From: Glandiceps talaboti
Taxonomy: Eukaryota; Hemichordata; Enteropneusta; Spengelidae
DNA length: 13,804 nt
NCBI RefSeq assembly: GCF_964340395.1
Contig: NC_135559.1
Location: 14,654,759 to 14,668,562, forward strand
Direction: 5' to 3'
The notes under the pieces were generated by a model. It ran no database searches. It was not told the origin of the DNA and saw only the letters and a list, made by a program, of their open reading frames with translations. The position numbers were made by a program, and so were the translations under genes. Shown here piece after piece: positions 9,266-13,804 of the stretch (position 1 is its first letter; each line of letters opens with the position of its first letter).

Positions 9266-9517
9266 GCTTTCGTTTTGGTCTGTTATTTCAAGTTGTTTTT
9301 GTTTGTTTTTTTTGTTTTTTTGGTTATTTTTTTTATATCATATTACTGTATATGTTTTCCTTGGGCCTCGAACTCGACTAGTTTGAACAAACTATTTTTG
9401 TGGTCCAGCCAGAAGTTCAAATTATTCTGTTATATATACTTTTCCTAATTGGCGATGTGATTACTTGATTATTTCATTTTCCTCACTTGATATGTAAACA
9501 TTTTTCAACCTCTGGCA

Positions 9518-9537
9518 AATAAATAATATATATATAT
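9518..9537 (+). other. Probable retrotransposon 3' terminus with AATAAA and (TA)n tail
   Basis: AATAAA (9518-9523) overlaps a second AATAAT and runs into a TATATATA stretch. Both a polyadenylation hexamer and the short-repeat tail of a CR1/L2-like element could explain this. After 9540 the sequence changes to ordinary unique-looking DNA. The exact end needs alignment to other copies. Confidence 0.5.
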
Positions 9538-9540
9538 TAT

Positions 9541-10620
9541 TACCACCTTCCATTTACACATATAATCTACAACTGCAATGCTTGTAAGCGAGTAGGTGAA
9601 CTTCAGAACGAAATTAGACGAATAATTGGCAGTCATTAAGGTGTTATCACCTTTTATTATACGAGTTAATACCAACGTAATGGTTACTTTCATTTAGAGA
9701 ATCCATACCTTTATGTCTTTTATGTTTGTTATTGCTTTGATTTTTCCCACATATCATCTACCATGCCAATATGACACTGGCAATTGGTACTTTACTTTGT
9801 GTTAAAAGAAATTATCACATTCACCTTGTTTTTGATGGTCAATACCTCACCTTGTTTATGTATATATGACATCCAATTAGCACCACAGTCAATTAGCTGT
9901 ACACAGAAGAGGCAATGTCAACGTCATTTGTTTACTAACTCACAATTATTATACAGCGTAAAGTCAGTTAATTAAAGTTAGAATAGACAAACATCAGGGA
10001 CCAACGAGGGGAACAATGGGCCGGATCCGGGATCAAAAGACCGTGGCCTAAAGGCCTGCTTGAACCATAGACCCTACACCTAGTGTCTATGCTTGAACGT
10101 GTATATTGTGACAAAGAGTGCCTAATTGAGGTGTAATTTGTTTTCTTTGTATGATTCACAAGTGTAAACTCTGTATGGGGTCGCTACTATAGAAATTGCG
10201 CAATGGAACAAACAACTTGATGGCTCGATTTGTGATAGAGTGCAGGGGATCAATCAAGGTCCCAGCAGCGTTACAGGGCATTATTTCCTTCAATAACTTC
10301 CTATTCTGACGCTGCGATCAGTGATCGTCATATCTAATGTTTATATATCCTGTACACCTATAAAAACATCAACATTCGCATTGATGTATTCCGTCATTTT
10401 GTCTACAAGTCGAGAGAAATAACCAAACAGAAATCAGATATGGCCACTATTGATGGCAGCGATATACTAGTACATGTATCATGTTTATCGATAGTTGCCA
10501 TCATTATAGTGTTAACTTTACTTTTGATTTTGAGAGATTTTTTATTGACTTTTTTAAGTTAGGGGTTTAAATACAACTAACGCCACAATTTCAGCTGTAC
10601 AAACTCAAATACAAAATGTA
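9541..10620. other. Unannotated stretch downstream of the retrotransposon
   Basis: No gene or RNA is recognised. Small symmetric words occur: GGCCTAAAGGCC near 10048, and CGATCA-G-TGATCG near 10315. There is also a CATAGAC/GTCTATG hairpin flanked by direct GCTTGAAC copies (about 10059-10096). All are short enough to be chance. Confidence 0.45.
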
Positions 10621-10625
10621 GAAGG

Positions 10626-10925
10626 ATTTGGCTGTTGTTATGGGCTTGGTCTGTTGGTAGGCATATGTGCATACATTTTTTGGAATCTTTATACACTTAT
10701 CTACCCTTCACAGTTTTCATCTTTGCAATATAGACCATAATTTGGCTGTTGCTATTGGCGTGGTCTTGTTGCTAGACATATTTGCTTTATTCACTTACCT
10801 ACCCATCCCTGTTATTATCTTTGTAATGTGCATCATCATTTCACTGTTGCTAAGGGTATTTTCATGGTTGCTATGGCCAGTTTGGTCAAAATTTTTTGAA
10901 CAATAACTGCAGAAAAACCCTCTAG
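10626..10925 (+). repeat. Three diverged tandem units of about 100-114 bp
   Basis: ATTTGGCTGTTGTTATGGGCTTGGTC (from 10626), ATTTGGCTGTTGCTATTGGCGTGGTC (from 10740) and ATTTCACTGTTGCTAAGGG (from 10838) start successive units. Later shared words are ATCTACC/CCTACCCAT and TTCATCTTTGCAAT / TTATCTTTGTAAT. Unit spacing is 114 then 98 bp. A hydrophobic 79-codon frame inside (10667-10906) follows from the repeat composition and is not a credible membrane protein. Confidence 0.7.
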
Positions 10926-10929
10926 AAAC

Positions 10930-11129
10930 ATCCACAACAAGATTCAGCCCCATTCACCATGCAGTTTTCAAGATATATGTTTTTGACCAAAATTGAGATT
11001 TTTAGAGCTAGTTTGCATATCGCTAATGGGTTAATAATGTTGCAAATACACATTCATCTGCACATCCCCTGGCGCATCCCGATTAAATTACAGCCTAATC
11101 TGCGCAGCAGTTTTGGAATCATACATTTT
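10930..11129 (+). repeat. Interspersed repeat, related to the 13421-13763 repeat
   Basis: It contains TTTTTGACCAAAATTGAGATTTTTAGAGCTAGTTTGCATATCGCT-like sequence and, about 70 bp later, AATCTGCGCAGCAGTTTTGGAATCATACATTTT. The same ordered words occur from about 13470 to 13590. An internal echo (GATTCAGCC...GCAGTTTTCAAGATATAT at about 10943-10979, then the GCAGCAGTTTTGGAATCATACAT segment near 11104) suggests a tandem unit of about 144 bp. Non-coding. Confidence 0.72.
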
Positions 11130-11163
11130 AGCTCCGCTGTCAGCGAAAGCTGAAAGCGTAGCT
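11130..11163. repeat. 15-bp stem hairpin capped by GAAA
   Basis: Arms AGCTCCGCTGTCAGC (11130-11144) and GCTGAAAGCGTAGCT (11149-11163) pair at 13 of 15 positions around a GAAA loop. It joins the preceding repeat to the following one. AGCGGAGCT at 13423-13431 looks like a leftover right arm of the same hairpin at the start of the related repeat, so it is probably a structural element of the repeat family. Confidence 0.7.
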
Positions 11164-11239
11164 TTAGGTATAGGTGGGTATTGAGGTATAGAGAGTAGAG
11201 TGAATCATAGGTGTCCGTCAAACTTTTATATTTTTACTA

Positions 11240-11525
11240 TCTACTCCGGAAGTGACAGTCGGAATTCTTCGATATTTGGTGTGCATGTTCCCTGGGGGGA
11301 GGCTATTCAGATTTGTTCATGCCAAGTTGATCTGTGCCATTTTCAATTTTTTATGATTTTTTTTCATAAAATGTCATTTTCATCAACTCCTTGAAAACCT
11401 CTTATTAGATTGCTTTGATATCTGGCGTGTTGATGCGCAGGGGGTAGCTTACTCAGATTTGTTAATTTCAAGTCAGCACATCCTCATTTTTATTTTTTAT
11501 GATTTTTTTTTTGTAATTTGAAAAA
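11240..11525 (+). repeat. Two tandem diverged units, period about 146 bp
   Basis: Unit 1 has CTTCGATATTTGGTGTGCATG, then GGGGAGGCTATTCAGATTTGTT and TTTTTTATGATTTTTTTTCAT. Unit 2 repeats this as CTTTGATATCTGGCGTGTTGATG, GGGGGTAGCTTACTCAGATTTGTT and TTTTTTATGATTTTTTTTTT. GATATTTGG begins at 11271 and GATATCTGG at 11417. Unit 1 ends with a TTTTATG/CATAAAA stem (11349-11371). Unit 2 ends with T10/A10 arms around an 8-nt loop (11503-11530). Non-coding. Confidence 0.75.
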
Positions 11526-11530
11526 AAAAA

Positions 11531-12416
11531 TGAATATGTTAATGAGCATAATGACCGACGCCATATTGGAAATCAGTCGACGAGACTTTAAGTAAACTGC
11601 CACTTTTCAAAAGACACTATTGACGTCAAACAAGCAATGTAATATGTGCTATAATTCTACGCATTGGGCGCCCAAATGACAAGCGTTTGTTCGAAACAGG
11701 GTTGTAAACTTCAAATCCAATTCTGCACCCTTCTACATAATCAGCCAGTCCGCAACATCCTCATTTGCATACTCTATCCTGATTCGACCAGAAGCTGTAG
11801 GTGACCTCATTTGACCGACCGATTTTCCACAGCAAGTATCTTGAGTATCAACACAGGACGTTCTTGGTACTCACTAAAATCACACTTCAGACCCACTATA
11901 AAAGTGTGATGTTTTCAGATAACATGTAACTTGTGGTTAATTCTATATTGTCGTGCAATTTGGAATGACAGTGAACCAGAATTCAGACAACTTGCGTAAG
12001 GAAGGGCATGCCAGGCATGCGGTTGAAGTTATGGCCGACAGTTCACATGTAAAGTTAAACGACATGAACGTGTCTTGCCTTTCCAAAATGCAAATATTTG
12101 GCAAGTAAAAATAATTAAAATAATTACAACTTTAATTTGGCTTCAGACTTTGCATTATGTTTTGCGTATCTTTCCCCGTTTTACATGTAAATCCGGAAAG
12201 GTTCTCTCTCATCATGTCATCAGTGTCAGTGATCATACCGCGCGGGGCTGCTTTGAGTACGAGCGAAGTGAGGCATGTTGAGGTATTTTGTTGAGAATTA
12301 TAAATATTGCGAAATGTCAAGTACAAGGTTTAACATGGAATGATGAAAAAAATGGCAGAGTCTGCTGGCAGGCGCCGGTCACAAGAAACACTGTGAATTA
12401 AAATATCAGACGATGT
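11531..12416. other. Unannotated stretch between repeat block and MITE
   Basis: No gene is recognised. An imperfect palindrome spans 12170-12200 around TTTACATGTAAA, with CTTTCC/GGAAAG ends. GCATGC-CAG-GCATGC lies at 12006-12020. ATTTGCAT occurs near 11762. None is sufficient to call a functional site. Confidence 0.45.
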
Positions 12417-12954
12417 ATGTATTAATCGCCGACAATCCACCCGTATGCACGTGGGTCTAACCCGGAAGCAAGTCGTTGTCAGCCATACGTTACAGTGGTA
12501 ACATCGTCCGAGAAATCGCTGCGTTCAGAGTGTCATTATTCACAGAATTGTTGTTTTCGAGTGAAAACCCGTCTTGAATTGTATAACTCTAACAAATGAA
12601 GACATGTCAAGTTATATTTTGAAAGTTGTATCGCTAGTTTGAGACGATTTTCTCACGTACTATAGTACTATCGAGGCTTACTTGGAAGTAGTAGGACCTT
12701 ACTCCAGTTCATCGGGAAGTTTAGCCAGTCCGATAATTCTTTCTGGTTTAGTTTACAACACTTTTGATCACGCAGATTTTGTTGTTGTGATGAAAAGAAA
12801 TAAAAAAAAAGATCATTTCAACCATTTCGTTGTGTTTTCTTTGTGAAAGGTAACCGAACATGAACGAGTGTTACCACTGTAACGTATGGCTGAGAATGAC
12901 TCTCTTCCGGGTACTTGAGATTGTCGCCGTACGGAAAGATGGCGATTAATACAT
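12417..12954. mobile_element. Non-autonomous terminal-inverted-repeat transposon (MITE-like), about 538 bp
   Basis: ATGTATTAATCGCC (12417-12430) is exactly inverted at 12941-12954. Further in, 12460-12503 and 12869-12912 are inverted copies matching at 40 of 44 positions, including a 25-nt perfect block (TCAGCCATACGTTACAGTGG and onward). Between these blocks the arms differ by indels, but each carries GACAATC and CCGTA words. The total arm is about 90 bp. The interior (about 12512-12860) has no open frame of note, so it would depend on a transposase supplied elsewhere. If the element proper is TTAATCGCC...GGCGATTAA (12422-12949), it is flanked by TA on both sides, as in Tc1/mariner-like insertions. 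The superfamily is uncertain. Confidence 0.82.
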
Positions 12955-13420
12955 TTCTTCCCTATATATATCTACCACAACTAGTACAAGTTGAATGTTG
13001 TTGACTTTGTAAATTTGTTAGAAAATTGAAATTCAAATTGCCTCAAAATTATTTTAGATCCCTAGTTTATTTCATTCATCATTAAAATTTTCCAGGGTTA
13101 CAGCTGTAAGACACTGGAATTAATTATAGCCAACCTCAAAATCCTCTTTTTTTCTTTTTCTTGTGTGCATTTCCCAGTCATTTTTTTCTGAGATTTTGTG
13201 CAATTTTTCATAACAGTAGATTTTTGTCATACAATGGTGACTATGGTATAAAAGTACAATACATTACCAACTTCTGTGTAAAATGTGTTTTATAGTGAGA
13301 CATCATATGAAACCACTAACCACTTTATTGCATCGCTAAAACAAAACTGCATAGTGAAGAGCTGAAGACCTGAACCACCTCTACATGTCACCAAAATAAA
13401 AAATTAAATTAAAAAAAAAC
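12955..13420. other. Unannotated AT-rich stretch
   Basis: I see no gene, RNA or clear repeat between the inverted-repeat element and the next repeat. The right end has an A-rich run (about 13396-13420) immediately before AGCGGAGCT, which may mark the boundary of the following repeat. Confidence 0.45.
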
Positions 13421-13763
13421 CAGCGGAGCTATTCTGACCGATAGGTCGCTTGTTTACGAAAAAGACACATTTTTAGCCCTAATTTGCATATCACTTTCGG
13501 GATCATCGTGTCATGAACAATTTTTAATTTAAACACCCCTAAGAAGGTTCCCACAAATCTGCCCAGCAGCTTTGGAGTTTACATTTTTTTGACCAAAAGC
13601 CACATTTTTGACCCAATTCACACATCTGTGGTAAGATGTTTTGATTGAACAATTTCCCAACTAGACACCCAAGGTAATATACCCACCAAATATTATGGCA
13701 ATCGGTCTAGCGGTTTTTGACTTTAAGTTGTTTACAGACAGACAGACAGACAGACAGACAGAC
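13421..13763 (+). repeat. Interspersed repeat ending in (ACAG)n
   Basis: It starts near CAGCGGAGCTATTCTGACC and continues with CACATTTTTAGCCCTAATTTGCATATCACT. Then comes AAATCTGCCCAGCAGCTTTGGAGTTTACATTTTTTTGACC, and a second CACATTTTTGACCC that begins a partial internal copy. It ends with GGCAATCGGTCTAGCGGTTTTTGACTTTAAG-like sequence, then TTTACAG and about seven ACAG units (13735-13763). The first half is homologous to 10930-11129 in the same orientation. It is non-coding. The tetranucleotide tail could be a SINE-like or Helentron/pearl-like end. Confidence 0.75.
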
Positions 13764-13804
13764 TGACACTTTGCCTGCATGCACTACTGAACCTAATCAG
13801 TTCA

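Larger units (their letters stand above)
6141..9537 (+). mobile_element. Jockey/CR1/L2-type non-LTR retrotransposon (3' end approximate, 5'UTR start unknown)
   Basis: The element comprises an intact endonuclease/reverse-transcriptase ORF and a 3'UTR of about 460 bp with two TG tracts. The probable 3' end is a GGCAAATAAATAATATATATATAT-type tail around 9514-9537. Short tandem tails rather than long poly(A) are common for CR1/L2-like elements. No long terminal repeats, RNase H, integrase or gag-like ORF are present. The start given is that of the ORF; the 5'UTR must extend upstream, but I found no target-site duplication to define it. An undamaged 2.9-kb reading frame in AT-rich DNA implies recent insertion. 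Confidence 0.85.

Noticed and set aside
9121-9448. Overlapping Cys/Val-rich open frames on the plus strand
   Set aside because: They are produced by TG dinucleotide tracts and T-rich sequence in the retrotransposon 3'UTR.
9968-10159. 63-codon minus-strand frame as a gene
   Set aside because: It is short and shows no motif. It overlaps small palindromic words only and has no support for expression.
10667-10906. Small hydrophobic protein that looks like a membrane protein
   Set aside because: It lies wholly within degenerate tandem repeat units. Hydrophobicity follows from the T-rich repeat composition.
11685-11702. GTTCGAAAC resembling a tRNA T-loop
   Set aside because: No A box, anticodon stem or acceptor stem could be found at the right distances on either strand.
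12006-12020. GCATGC-CAG-GCATGC resembling a p53-family response element
   Set aside because: The half-sites overlap and deviate from the decamer consensus at the flanking pyrimidines. Short palindromes like this occur by chance, and no adjacent gene supports a regulatory role.

Overview
This is repeat-rich, AT-rich eukaryotic DNA. It carries no recognisable host protein-coding gene, no tRNA or rRNA gene and no prokaryotic-style operon. The long APE-type non-LTR retrotransposon, the microsatellites, the miniature inverted-repeat element and the degenerate tandem repeats suggest an animal genome. The repeat style, with tails of (ACAG)n and blocks containing 'ttttgaccaaaa' and 'atttgcatat', reminds me of marine invertebrates such as ambulacrarians, lancelets or molluscs. 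That placement is from memory and weak.

Layout, left to right. 1-1576: unannotated AT-rich DNA. 1577-1675: compound microsatellite (CAAA)n-(CA)n-(CGCA)n. 1690-1973: degenerate minisatellite with a period of about 30 bp. 2368-2700 and 2860-3161: two diverged direct copies of one old repeat. 4102-4213: (AGT)n tract. 4410-4660, minus strand: decayed C-terminal tail of a second non-LTR retrotransposon. 4700-4780: strong 81-nt hairpin of pre-miRNA size. 4999-5054: (AAT)n tract. 6141-9077: intact 978-codon endonuclease/reverse-transcriptase ORF of a jockey/CR1/L2-type non-LTR retrotransposon. Its 3'UTR contains two (TG)n tracts and probably ends in an AATAAATAAT / (TA)n tail near 9537. 10626-11525: composite tandem-repeat block of three unit types plus a GAAA-capped hairpin. 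12417-12954: non-autonomous inverted-repeat DNA transposon (MITE-like) of about 538 bp. 13421-13763: a repeat related to the 10930-11130 block, ending in (ACAG)n.

The only convincing coding capacity is the retrotransposon polyprotein. It would reverse-transcribe its own mRNA at a nicked genomic target, so the window shows mobile elements and their debris rather than a cooperating gene set. I found no evidence of a new multi-gene system. The observations most worth a second look are the intact element, the terminal-inverted-repeat element, the 4700-4780 hairpin, and the shared (ACAG)-tailed repeat family.
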